Of a stretch of 64,000 nucleotides of DNA, positions 47,216-60,548 are shown one piece after another. The stretch is taken from contig JAZGTH010000005.1 in NCBI GenBank assembly GCA_036877525.1, positions 9,526,001-9,590,000 of the forward strand. The letters run 5' to 3'. The stretch's first letter is position 1, and each line of letters begins with the position of its first letter. This DNA comes from Chromobotia macracanthus (lineage: Eukaryota; Chordata; Actinopteri; Cypriniformes; Botiidae). The translations under genes were made by a program, and so were the position numbers. A model generated the notes under the pieces. That model was not told the origin of the DNA and made no database searches. It worked only from the letters and a program-made list of their open reading frames with translations.

Positions 47216-48403
47216 CGTGTACACAATGGATTTGGGTTTTTTGAGTCTTGTTGGTAAACCAAAACTACATTCTATGGACCATAATTCTTGGCCCAAAATC
47301 GTAAATTTAGCTGAACAAGCAATTACAAGATATTGACGTAATGCCGTACACTTGATGATCTATAAATACATGAATTTAAAAAATATGTTTTGACTCATAA
47401 ATATTGATGAGTTAAATCCAATATTTGGTTCCCGGAGTCCTGACATGCAGTAGGCGACCCTACGTCGTAAATAAAGGTTAGCAATGATGAATGAAGCCCA
47501 TTGCTTGATATGAAGCATTGATTTTATTTGCTCTTCTCTGACTACGGTTCATGACCCATTGCCAATCTGAAGGCTGCACTCCATCAGAGCCTGCTGTTCT
47601 CTTGGAATAGCAAGGAAACGCATTAAAAGCCTCATTTGGAGCACATGTTATGGGTGTGGGAAGCCAAATGTTGACATGCAACACAATCTGAACACGCCTC
47701 TATGAATCTCCTAAGTGATTAATAACTGGCTCGGTTTTTCTAACCACATGCAAACGGATATGTCATCTCTCATTACTGCGTTTCATTATTGACTAATCGA
47801 TATTTCACTGCTGCATGAAGCTTGCGCTTGTACCAGACGTCAACAACTAAATTGAGATACAGTGTTTCCTGAGTGAAAGTCTGTACTTTGAGAATAGGCC
47901 AACAAGCCTTGTTAGTATCATGAAGTGGGAGCTCTCTGTGCTTTGTCCAAAGATTTGCAGTCTTGATATCCACCAAATAAACTGAGATACAACAGAGCTC
48001 TGCATATCCTGTATACAGATATATGCAATATTTCATCAAGGCAGTGAGTGATCTACTTTTGGGGATTCTAATTCAGGGGCCCGCTGCCTTGAAAACAAAA
48101 CATAACATTTAGAAAAGATTATAATGAATTTTTGCACATTTATTTGAAACAAAAAATATATCAAGCATCCAGATTCTGCGTTGAGGGCAGACATGAAAAT
48201 TTGAAATAAAAAACGTCAACGTTCGCCTAATTTGAAATCTTTACTTATGGGCACTTATGCTGCGTTCCTGTCGTGTCGTGGTTACTGTAATTATGAGATG
48301 ACAACCTGTGATGTTCTACTCAGAGCTGTTCATGTCCTCGAGATGAGTATACCTGGGGTCAGGAGACAACACTTTTTGAGACAACTCTTATGGCACTACA
48401 ATA

Positions 48404-48416
48404 CATACATATATAC

Positions 48417-48447
<31 letters not shown>

Positions 48448-48520
48448 AATATAGTGTGTACATGTATGTATGTTTATAGATTTTCACTGTTTGATGCCAT
48501 ATATATATATATATATATGT
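48404..48520. repeat. TA/TATATACA microsatellites
   Basis: Two (TA)n-type runs (about 48404-48452 and 48500-48519), the first mixed with TACATA units. Confidence 0.85.
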
Positions 48521-50272
48521 ATTTTCCATGAGAATTCAAAGCTAAAAAAAGACTTTCTGCAGCCAAATGGTGTAGTTACCTCATCTACCAGCAGGAGTTT
48601 AGTGGCTCATGCTAACCAGCCAAACCTTGACCTCTTACATGTACCACAGTTTGAGAAGGACTGTTTTAAATGAAAGACAGCAGGGCGACTCCCTCTTCTC
48701 ACACCTCTCTCCACTTGGCAGACAGGCGATTCCTTAGACAATGTACAACTTTGACACCGGCCGTTATTTTAGCGAACGCCTAATTTCATGCTGACAAGTC
48801 AAGAGCCAAGAGAAATATTCATTTCAGGCGTCTCCAGGAGTTTAGATAATCTGGCACTCCTAGACAGCATATGGAAAAACTGACGTGGAGTAACTGCGCG
48901 ACCAGCGTGTTTAAATCAAGACCTCGGAGGAGCGGATAAAATACCTCTACCGAAATGTTTACATTCACAGTATTTCTTTACACTGTAGCTACGTCTCTCA
49001 CTTTCTCTCGAAGTGGTAATAAGATTTAAGTAAATGACATGCTTTTAAAACTATTTGTGTGAGAAGCACAGACCACTTTGTATTTCCAGGCAAACCGATA
49101 ACTCCCCAGACAGAGAAGCATAGATCTTTTAACAAGTTTGTACTGTGCAGAAGGCGAGAGGTCATTTAGGTTTATCCTTTTTGTATTTTATAGCATATTC
49201 AAGAAGCAGTACTTACCAAACATATTCCTATGGGACGTAATTGGCCTCGCTACATCTGAAAGAAGAAAAATTCAGATTGTTGTAAATCAGAATAGAAAGG
49301 GAGAAAACATCATGCTCTTTCCCATAATGATATGAAGTTCATGTCCGAAAACCACATCCTTCACATCGCATCTGGCTGCTTGGTCAACGCTAAACCATAA
49401 ACCGCACCAGCGACTCAGCACTCACCAGTCCACCCATCTGCACGTAATTATACATGCATACAGCTTGGCAGAGAAAACTTGCTAACTACTTTAAATCGTC
49501 CCTGAATTGGCAACAGTTAGAAGCATTGGTTTGAGTAGATGCATGGCCAGGTCATTATATGTCAAGCTCAAAATACATGATCAGATTCCTTCCTGTCACC
49601 ATGCCTTACGATCTGGCTGAGCAAAAACAATATGCAGAACTCTGACAGTGCTATTTTTTAACAGTCTCGTTTGCCAGTACAGTCGCCACGGTAACCCTAA
49701 TAAAGATGTAGAGCGTTCATTAATCAGATGCTTGTACAGGAAAAGTGAGCTTAGTTCTAAAGAACAAAACTAAATGGGTTTTTGCTCTACAAACATGGCC
49801 ATTTATCCCAAATTGATTTGTAGGAAGAAACATGACTCAGTATGGTATATTTGTAATGCTGTGCAGGAGCACTTTTCGTATTATTGTTGCTTTACTACCT
49901 GTGGTCATATGGAAAAAAACTACACAAGCTAAATGATGCTGTAAAGCACAATACCTTTATTCTGTAGCCACATACACTTAACGCACTCAAACAAGTGTCG
50001 CAATTATAGATACATATCCTTTTTATATATAATTTTAGGAGAAACATCTGAGACAACTTTAATACTTAAATTAAACTGGGAACTGAACTCAGATCTCCTG
50101 AGCTGTAAATGAGCAACCTCTGAACACTTTTCCTCTGAACAGAATGAAACAAGACAATTAGAAATGAAAAAGAAAATTAGATCTGTTGCTGCAAACAGCA
50201 ATTACACTTCCCACCAGTTTACTCAACCTCAACGCACATAACCCAGGTAAGTAAGCAAAACTGTTGAAAGTA

Positions 50273-50330
50273 ACTTGATTCCTTCATATACATATATATA
50301 TATATATATGTGTATATGAAGGAATCAAGT
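50273..50330. repeat. Perfect inverted repeat with (TA)n centre, 19-bp arms
   Basis: ACTTGATTCCTTCATATAC at 50273-50291 is mirrored exactly at 50312-50330; a 20-bp alternating TA/TG centre extends the possible pairing. Confidence 0.92.
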
Positions 50331-50700
50331 ACTCTATATGAAAATAAATGATTCCTTATTTATATAAATAATCCTTCAACGTTATATATATATATACACG
50401 GTACGTCAACAGAAAGGCCACACCTGGGACCGCAGCCCATGCAAAGCCAGTGTAATGGAGAGGCCATGCAGAACCAGCCTACAGAAACAAGTGCTTAAAC
50501 AGATCATATAACATTCCTCTAGCAGCAATTAAAATTATTCAGCCGTCTGAGACTTTCTAGAGATCAGAAAAAACACTTCATTTGGTTTCAAGCTAACATA
50601 CCAGCACATGCATCAGTTCACAAGATTTCCTTTAACAGCTCTCTCATGAAAACAGTTATCAAAAAAGAGCCTGACATCTCTCCTCACCCCAGAACACACA

Positions 50701-51277
<577 letters not shown>

Positions 51278-51369
51278 ACTGTCCTTCATGTCCTATATAT
51301 GACACAGGCATGTTGATCTTGTTTTATTTCTCTCTGTTGTCTCTGCTTACCGCTGTAATTGAGCTGTCC

Positions 51370-51663
51370 TGACGTCATCATCCAGGTGGTTTGTCCCGCG
51401 AGTTTGTATCTCCCTCCAGTTCACCTGTCCCACATCTCAAGCGTTCACGCGTACATTGTTGTTTTAATTGTCAGTTATGATATATATTACAACTACATCG
51501 GGACAAGATAAATACACTACAGTCGTGTAAATAATAATAGTAATTTTGCGGTAAAATCGCAAAGTGCGTAACATATTTGGTTTGTTCGACCGACCGGCTG
51601 GCGGATGACATCAAAGTATCGCGAGAACCGTACGGAGTTGTCTGTTCTCGCGTCGATCTCGCG
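51370..51663. promoter_or_regulatory. Promoter-like block: full CRE and CGCGAGA motif cluster
   Basis: TGACGTCA at 51370-51377, TCGCGAGA at 51619-51626, TTCTCGCG at 51645-51652 and TCTCGCG at 51657-51663, with several more CpGs. The TCTCGCGAGA-type motif marks TATA-less, often bidirectional promoters of ubiquitously expressed genes. No recognised gene starts here. Confidence 0.45.
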
Positions 51664-51780
51664 TTACTTTATCTTACATTTTACATTTTACTTTAGATAC
51701 ATTTTTTGTGTGTAAATATAATGCACCAAGCACGGTTTTGACGGCAAAATTATTAATCTGTTTCATCTTCTTTTATACAG

Positions 51781-51900
51781 GCAGTCTGTTTGTTTGAATA
51801 TCAGTCATGGAGGCCTGACCACCAAAAGCGGCTGTTTCTTCAACCATGTTTCTGGCCCTGCGGAGCTTTAGAAAATAAACTCTTTAAAACATACTGACTG
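51781..51900 (+). other. Possible terminal exon of a short unknown transcript
   Basis: A T-rich tract ending in TTTTATACAG precedes 51781. About 94 bp later comes AATAAA at 51874-51879, followed by a GT/T-richer stretch. One frame is open from 51781 to a TGA 38 codons on, and a 10-codon ORF starts ATGTTTCTGG. I do not recognise either product. With the block upstream it could be a two-exon non-coding or micropeptide transcript. Confidence 0.25.
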
Positions 51901-54900
51901 CTTTATTGAATTTGTGTACTAACAGTGTCCAATAGTGGATATACTTCATTTTCAAAGTCATGAACAACCACAGCCCTTCACCACAATTTTCCACTGCCAT
52001 GTTTTGACTGATGCACAAAAAAGAAATATTTGCCTTGATTTTTTTCTGTTGTCTTTCTTTCGTTTTGTAAGCTATTACATATATTCTAAATCAAGCATAA
52101 TGTAAGTTGGTACATTCGTGTTTTTTATTCTACATAAACGAATAAACTATAATTAAGGACTACATTGAGGACAATAAATAACTGTAAATTATACCGGTAT
52201 ACAGGCAAACTTGATAGAAATCGCACACAATAAATATATAAAAGGTTAAGGGTTTTCATTCTTTGTTGAGATCATAGATTTAGAAATGCGTATTTTGATC
52301 ATGTATGTTCATACGTTCAAATCAACAATAAAATCTATACGTGAAAGGCATTTGAAAAGGAGCAAAAATTACATGTAGTATGCTTAGGAAATGTACTGGC
52401 AGTTACTGGGCCTTATTTTGTGGCTGATCCCTGGCCCTGAAAATATCACCCTGCCTGAAGCTTTCCCTGTATGAAAGGAGGAATGAGTCCTTTCAGCTGT
52501 AGTGAGTGTCTATTTTTAGAAGGTTGAATAGAGTTGCAGATAGACCATAAAGATGGATACTCTTTCATTTCAGAATTAAGTACTGAATGTTGGCCACTAC
52601 AACACTTATATATCAGCAGCCTGTACAGTCTGTACGCTACACTTAAGATTCCAGATTTTCACATGTTGATGTTTTCTTCTTGAAAGATAATCAGAGGTTT
52701 AGCTTAGCCACAAGAACTGTAAAAACATATTACAGTATTTTAACTAGCTTTGAAACACGAACTGGCTTCAATTCGCTCCGAGAAACTCAGTTAGATGAAC
52801 TGAGTTCAGAGTTAAATCCCTTTTCTTTACAGTTTCCTTAGCAACCAAGAACTTATTTGCATAATTGTTAAAGGATGAACAAACATCCTTTTGTCTTTGT
52901 TGTATAGCAAAAACACATATAAGGAGCCCAAAAAATTGTCACATTGTGCTGTGAAGGTCAATGTACTGGCAGCATGCTTTAATTCTCTGCACACTTTACT
53001 GCTGTACTGTTACACACTGTATTTTGTTACTAAACCTTTGTGCCTGTCAATAATTATGATAAATCATACCTCATAATGTTCTATCTTATGCATTTTGAGG
53101 TCACTTGGTGTAAATCCAATGTTTGAGTATTGCTGCTGAGCTGCGTCATATGATATCGACAGTGAGAAATAGATTTTAGTTGTTCATTGTTACTACAGTA
53201 CATTCTGTCTGGCTTGTTTCTAAGATCACTGGACAGAAATAGAACAGGCCCAAGATATTTACAGGCAAATAAGCAAGAACACAAGAACTCATTCACCATC
53301 TCTCACCAAGGAATCCCCCTTAAGCCTGTTCTTGTTTAAACTGGCCAATGCCCAAGAGCTTGCACTCGCTCATTAATATTCATTGAGCTTATCATTGACC
53401 CCTGAGTGCATACAATAATGATGGGCAAATGTTGCCATTTGAGAGAGTTCATCAGCCCCCTCTGTCTCATAGAACAATCAGTGAACAGACATTCTGAACC
53501 CCTGCCTATATGCCACGACAGAAGTTTGTTTAATAAGGATTAAAAAAAGACTGTGGGTGCTTTTTTGGGGGAGATCCGGGAAACTTTGGCAGGCCAAATC
53601 ATACAACTGTAGTGTTAAACTATGTTTAATTTTCTGTGAAAAACTTTACACAGTGTAAGTGCAATGGAACACTAAGAAAATCTATAGCTACATTATAATG
53701 CTTGTTTATCTAACTTATTTATATATTTAACTTTACTACCAACACATTTGTTTTTATAATTATTATAACTATAGCTACCTAAAACACCTTTGAATAAATA
53801 CCATAAGCCATAACTGTGCTACAGAGACAGAATATTGTCCAGTAATTAAAAGTAATTTATTAAGGTCTTGGAATATAAAGAGGTTTTGGGAAAAAAAGGA
53901 CAATAACGCATATAACAATGACAAATTTATTTAATCATTTTGTAATGTATTTCAGCTGCTCCAGCAAGTGTATTTACAAACAATAGCATTTGAAGATATA
54001 AAAACGTGTCATATAATGCAAGTCAGTGCTGTAGCGTCAGAGACCAAACAGCAAATGTCTAATATTCAGGCAACACAGCCAGTAAGCTCGGGGAAAAGGT
54101 GGTTTAGATATTTTCTTCACAGCTGTATGAAGCAGCAGGTGTGGCATGAATTATGAAATTATGTCTAACACTGAAGAAATTCTCCTGGAAAAAAGATGCA
54201 ATGAAAGAATATAGGAACACAACTGCCTTGTGGTAAAACCCAGAGACTAGAGCTGAATGATGTAGCCTTTCATATTCATTCCTTTGACCTCAAATTCTGC
54301 ATACAAAAATGACAAAGCGGAATTTTGGTACTATTTTGAGGAACAGTACACGGACAAAAACATACATTGCAGACATTTAAAAAAAATGTTTTCTAAATCA
54401 AGTCTACTAAAAATGTCCTTCTAGTTCTCCTGCCATGACAGTAAATGACCAACAGCATTTCATACTGGTGCAACAAGAGAGTTTTTTCAGATTTTAAAAT
54501 GTTTTGCAGGCGATTAAAAAATAATTTAGCAATGAAAGTAGTTTTGCTTTAACAGCACACACAAACATTCAGACACTCAAATGTTAAATAGGACCTGGGG
54601 TGTAAAATGTACAGAGAAATTATACCCATGATAAGAATCAGTACTGGGTTAAAACTGTTTACATTAAAGTAACTAGTCAAAACCAACTAGCCAAAAACAT
54701 ACATAAGTCAAAAGGTTTCTGCAATTTATTGTATTAAAAATGTGTATTTGAGTGTATGATTTGTTTTATGTAGCCTATTTTTACCTAAAGGCTCAATGAA
54801 ATTGTAAGAAAAAACAATTTCATAAAGATGCCATGGACAAAAAGTTCAATAATAATTCTTTAAAAATGGTACTTAAATGTTGTAATGAAGTATAATCACT

Positions 54901-56564
54901 CAAGTACTTACACCCCCTTAATAGCAATTCAAAAAAGTGTGTTTAATATTAAGGTTCTTTGACTTGATTTCTCATTACTTGTTTTGAAACACTGCTTCAA
55001 AACCCTTTTAACAATATGGTTTGCAACTTCCAGACACACAGCATCCATAGCACCCATGTGCTCAAGCCACAAATCATTAATATCAAATGGTATGGTTATG
55101 TGGTCAGTCCAGGGGAGAAAACTGACTGTGATACATCTGATGTGAATGGAAACCAGCCGATGACTTTTGCAGTGCGTGAGAAACATTCAACCAAGTGTAC
55201 AGGGACTGGGGCAAATATTTACCCTGTTTTTGTGTCTGTAAAGGCCATACACTATTGATCCTGGCAGGAGATCTCATCTTTCCCCAAGTTCACTGGAGTA
55301 ACGCTAGCCCGCGGCTGAACCGGACACCGCGCTTCTCTCGTGCTCCTGTCGATTTTTTAATTCCAGAAATAACCCACATGAGGCCTCGCAGTATGTGGTC
55401 TGCGTGCCAGGCACTATGGACAACATCAAAGAGCCTATTAAATCACGTCAGGGCGTCAGATGCCACCAGGGTGGAAGCTGCGTTCCGTCAGCAATCCGCT
55501 GCTGTTTTAGTCGTTCCCAGATGAGCTTTTAGTGTGCACAGTTCCGGATTCAAAAAACAAAACAAAAAAGCACGGCTGAAAAGTAATATGATTACGAAAA
55601 GTCCAAGTGAGAATTGCATCTTCAGAATATAGGAAAATAATTTAATTACTTTCACTTCTTCATGCTTACAAAAAGAATGCTAGCAAACTGTTTTGATACA
55701 TAATGTGTAAATGAACAATTCGTTTGGCAAAGATATGAGCTCATTTTGAAGACCAAATTAATATGTTAACGCTATTCGTTTTTATTCCTCTAAGGTAAAA
55801 AGACAGGAAGCATTTACAAAAGTTTGATGCAAAACATTTCCCCTACCCCCCACCCCCAAGATAATGGACGCTATTGAGGGGCCCCCTCGCATCACTGTGA
55901 AGTGTGACGTGACCCCTGAAGGACTGGATATGGATTGCAAACATGGTATCGGTCCAAGAAGGTTTTCCCTGATATCAATTCAAGGATTGAAAAATTCACT
56001 AATATATAAGCCCATGATCAGTTATTCTGCACTGCTGTTATTATTTGTCTAAACAAAGCGATAAGTTAACCAAGTTAGGCATTTTGTGTTCCTTTCCTCC
56101 TCGATCCTGGCTGATCACTAGCACAACAAAGTGTCAAGAGTACTAAGACTGAACAATAAATAAGAAAATGATGATTCACCACAAAATCAAATTAGTATAT
56201 TCATTCAACAGATGATCAGCGAGGCTCCGTACTTGCTAACAAAACATCAATTTTGGCAGCTACACTTAAACTGAGCAGGTTACTTCAACAACACCACATC
56301 TGCCTCCTACTCCCATACCTGTACACAATGTACAAAAAGAGTGCTTATCTTTTCCTTATCTACGAAAACTCTTCAAAAATTGTCACCGTTCACCTGAGCA
56401 CCTGAGTCTATGTGGACTCCTGTGGTTTAGATATTAAATAGCTCCCTTACTTTTAAGAGAGGTTTTCAGGCAGGTTTTTTTTGTTTGCCTTGATATCTAG
56501 TAAAGTCAGCAGTTGAGTCCGTAGTGACGAAGTTTACCCACAATGCAACTGGAGAGCGATCCCT

Positions 56565-56998
56565 CAGACGTAATTAGTCCTTTTATTGACTGGAGCTTTT
56601 GGTTGCTCTAAAACTTCTCTTTTCTGGACGGCAAAACTGAAAGCAGTCTTTGTGTGGGGGAAAAATGTCTTTTCCTTTACTGGCCCCCAATTTCAAGGCC
56701 CTCTCCGACCTTACATATGGGGCATTTAGAGGACACTGACCTATTTTTACATGTGTTATATTTTGGTGGGTTTTTTGTGTGTACAAGAGGTTTTCGGTGG
56801 GGTGGGGCTTATTCATTGCAAACCATCCAATTATGTTGCTGAAGGATAAGAAACATTTTCGTAGTGTCTTCTGTGACAAACTACTACAGAGAGAGAGAAT
56901 CTCAAATGTTTCGAGAGAGAATCTCAAATGTTTGTTAAAAGTGCTCGCTCACGAGTCCCGTGTCATGCTTCAGGTGTGCCGTTGTGCACGTACAGATG
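56565..56998 (-). other. efna5: efna5 3' UTR (inferred)
   Basis: Downstream of the efna5 stop on the minus strand; AATAAA on this strand lies at 56582-56587. A 114-codon frame inside it has no family features. It contains a tandem duplication, GAGAGAGAATCTCAAATGTT twice at about 56888-56934. Confidence 0.5.
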
Positions 56999-59900
56999 CT
57001 ATAAGGATGAGAGAGAAACCAGGAGAACCAGGGCTGAAGCCAACAAGGGCCCTACAGTCTGAGCGCGTCCAGCACCGTTGACATCACCACGGGATGGCTC
57101 GGCAGATTCATGACTCGTTCCATCTGAATAATGAAGGAGGAAAAGAGGGATTAGTGTGGGATTATGGATGTGTGCAAGTGAATCTCTCAGAACATCTAGA
57201 CATTACTGATAGTTTGAATAGGGAAATGCCCTTGACATACGAACCGTTATTATTTTCTATAGAGTTAACATCTCCGTCATTGATCTTGATGACACGGTCG
57301 TGACTTTTTTCACAGTTGTCTGTAGGAAGAAACATAAAACAGGGTGTTGTCAGGGTCATGGCACCATCTTTAACTCGTTGCACTTTTCCAGCAGTGATAA
57401 ACGATGCAATTGCAGCCCACGTTTCGTAAGAAGCCATGCCAAGATGACTCCCGCAGGCCTTGTAAAACTTACTCGAAGGTCTGACGAAAACTTTCAGCCT
57501 CAGGCAGCTCCGTCTTCCGCTTTCACTGACTGTAGACGCTGTGGAAACATTTAAGATGTTTAATATGGGGTTCAATCGATCTGTGCTGTGTATTGTTTAA
57601 TAAATCTGAGCAGGGCTGTAGTCACTTCTGGGGAAAATAATAATTATATTTTAGAGGGGCTTTTTTGCCCAGTGGCAGTAAAAAGGAGAAAATAACACCA
57701 GCACAATCCTCGGTTGTGTTTGCAACACAAGCTGCTGTTACTGCCATGGCAAGTGTTTATTTACCATCATCTGCTTTTTAGCCAATCAGGTCAGACTACC
57801 AAACCTTTTGAATATTAATGACCTCAGCCCATAATTAATATTTATTAGCCAAGCTTATGCATTATAATATTGCATCCCCCACTTTTCAGTATTATTTCTT
57901 GGCTTTAAAAATTTTAGGAAACAGGTGATGTGTCCCGCCCAAGAGAATAAATCTTTTACACAATTGTTCATTATAAGTTTTGCAAGTATTTTTAGGACAG
58001 AGCAGAACAAGTCATGCAAAAAGAGATCTCTAACTTTGCAAAAAGGTGATCAAACCACATGGGGCTCCCAGAATCATTTGATGTGGACAAAATTATCAAC
58101 TTGTTTCAACAGATCTTTAGAAGTAACCTGCACTTTGTGGCTTTTTCCAAGCAACAGTCCTCATTTAAATGCTTCCACAGGCACAGCGACCTCTGAGGGA
58201 TGCCCGATCAGCATTCATTACAGTTCACGCTGATAGATGCGGGCGGCATTACATTGGATATGCTGTTTTTCCTGTCATCTCAGCCATAAGCCATGTTTCT
58301 CAATTTGTCCTCTCTATAAAGAAAAGCTTATTAGCGCTTTAAAAAAGGAAAGGTGGACAGGCACTCTCTCCATTGTCCTTTCTCGGTGCAGTTTGTAATG
58401 CGATCTGGCGCTGTCAGGAGCCCATGCAAATGAGATCGGTGGGGTGAGGAAAAAGGCTTGGTGTTTTTCTCACAGATCAATCTGGACGTAAAGGTGACTA
58501 AATAATGAGCAATGCAATACACTTCAATAAATCTCCTTCAAAGCCTTAAGGTAATGAGTACGGCTTGAACAAAATGCAATTTCCGTATAACCAATACAAT
58601 ATGTTCTTGATAATTCAATTGCAAAGCTGCTTTCACTGATGTACACAGTGCGATTTGAATGTTTTCCTAGTGGACGAGAAAAGGAAGGAGTTGGGCATCT
58701 CGTTTTCCTGGCCGAATGCTTGATATTTTGATTATTTATCAATATACACAGTCACAAAGGAATGACTGTTTACAGCATATATGCTTATGTCCTTATGGCC
58801 ATGAGTGACAAGATGATAAATTGTTTTTTTTTTAAATATATTGCTTATGGGCAGGAAATATATTTATTGAAGAACACCTCGGCCACAACACTACTAACAG
58901 TTTGGTAACACCACTAACACTAAACACTAACTAGAAGGTTTAGATTTTTTATGGACAGCAATTAAAAAAGTAGATGCTTCTCTGCATCTACTGGTTGTGA
59001 CCTTTCCACAGGCCTCTTAGACGTTGAGTGGTCACTACATACATCAACACCTGCTACTTAAAGCTGTATCGGCGACTGGTAACATCAACAGCTGCAAATG
59101 ACAGATCACAAGCCGAAAGCCACACCTGCCACTAAAAGCACTGTAATCAGCTGTGATGATACACATGACTTCTGTTCAGCCTGCAGGTCATATCACCAGT
59201 GCATGTGAACTGCTGAACTGTACAACCAGTCATCCCCTCATAACCTCCTGAAGGAATATACACAGTGCTGTTCAAAGTTTGGCTCCACATGTGAAAACGC
59301 CTATTTTGCATTCGAAACGTTTTATTTTATGACAAAGTATATTATCCGCATAACAGTTGTATCAAAAGCAAAAAAGGAACATACCAAATACTTTTTAATG
59401 ACATCACACACTCGAGTTGGCTAATTTGTGCTAAACCCTGATGACCTGTGCTTTCCCAGCATGCATCTGAGAACGATCTAAAGGGCATCTTGTGTGCAAG
59501 GAAATCTGACCTTTCGTGCAAAGGTGTTAACATGATCAATTACAAATTTACTTATTGGATTCGTGACCTAGAAATGTGCCGAATCCAATATACGTCTTAT
59601 TCATTTTTAAATCATAACACTTTTCTGTTTTAAAAGTATCAAAACTTGTAGTTTGTGTTTATTACCGGGTTAAATGCCTCAGACACAGACATAACACTAA
59701 ACTGTCATAAAAGTGTCAAGACGAAGCTATTTCAATTTTTTTACGCCTATAAAACAAAGAAAAGACACTACGGCCAGAAAGAAACATGCAGGAAGAATTA
59801 TATCTCTTTTCTTCATTAACCGTCTGGCTCATCCCTGAGCAGACAGACATTCCCATAATGCACCAGGGCCATTCTTGCCTCGACACACATGACTCCCTGC

Positions 59901-60491
59901 TGTGTGGGGTCTCCACAGCTGCACTTAATCTGCCCACTCTCTCTCTCCCCTCATCCCCACACCCTCATGACTGCAGGGAGAGGTTGGGTTGAATCAATGT
60001 GCTTATGTGCTGTCTATACTGACATACTGGGGGTTTGTGAGCCCTTAATCATGTCCCCGCAAGCATATTTACTTTGATTTGGGTGAAATTGCTTTTGTCT
60101 CAATTCTCAAGTCTGGTCTAGTTTGAAGCAGTATCCCAGTGTTGATTGAAAACATCAGAGATCTGCTGCACACCGCAACCGTTGCCGCAATCTCGACTGC
60201 TACAGTAATAAATAACGCCTGTATGTGAGTGTATGTATACATTAGTACTGTCAGGCTCCAACATTAACTTTATGAAATACCGGCAAATGGTGAACTGAGA
60301 ACACTTATCTGCTATAAATATTAATTACCGGCAATGATACTGGATTTTTCATTAAAAATATGTTACTTGTATTGATGGACTTCAGACAGAAGAAAGCTTT
60401 AGGCATTCTACATAATTTCTGATGGAAAATCTTTGGTTAACACGCAGCTAACAGGGAATGTTCTCAGAACGCTAAAAAATTAACTCTTTTT

Positions 60492-60548
<57 letters not shown>

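Noticed and set aside
54929..55524. Minus 85-codon and plus 109-codon ORFs suspected as transposase or an efna5 exon
   Set aside because: No transposase motif could be named, and the efna5 last exon was found at 56999-57123 instead.
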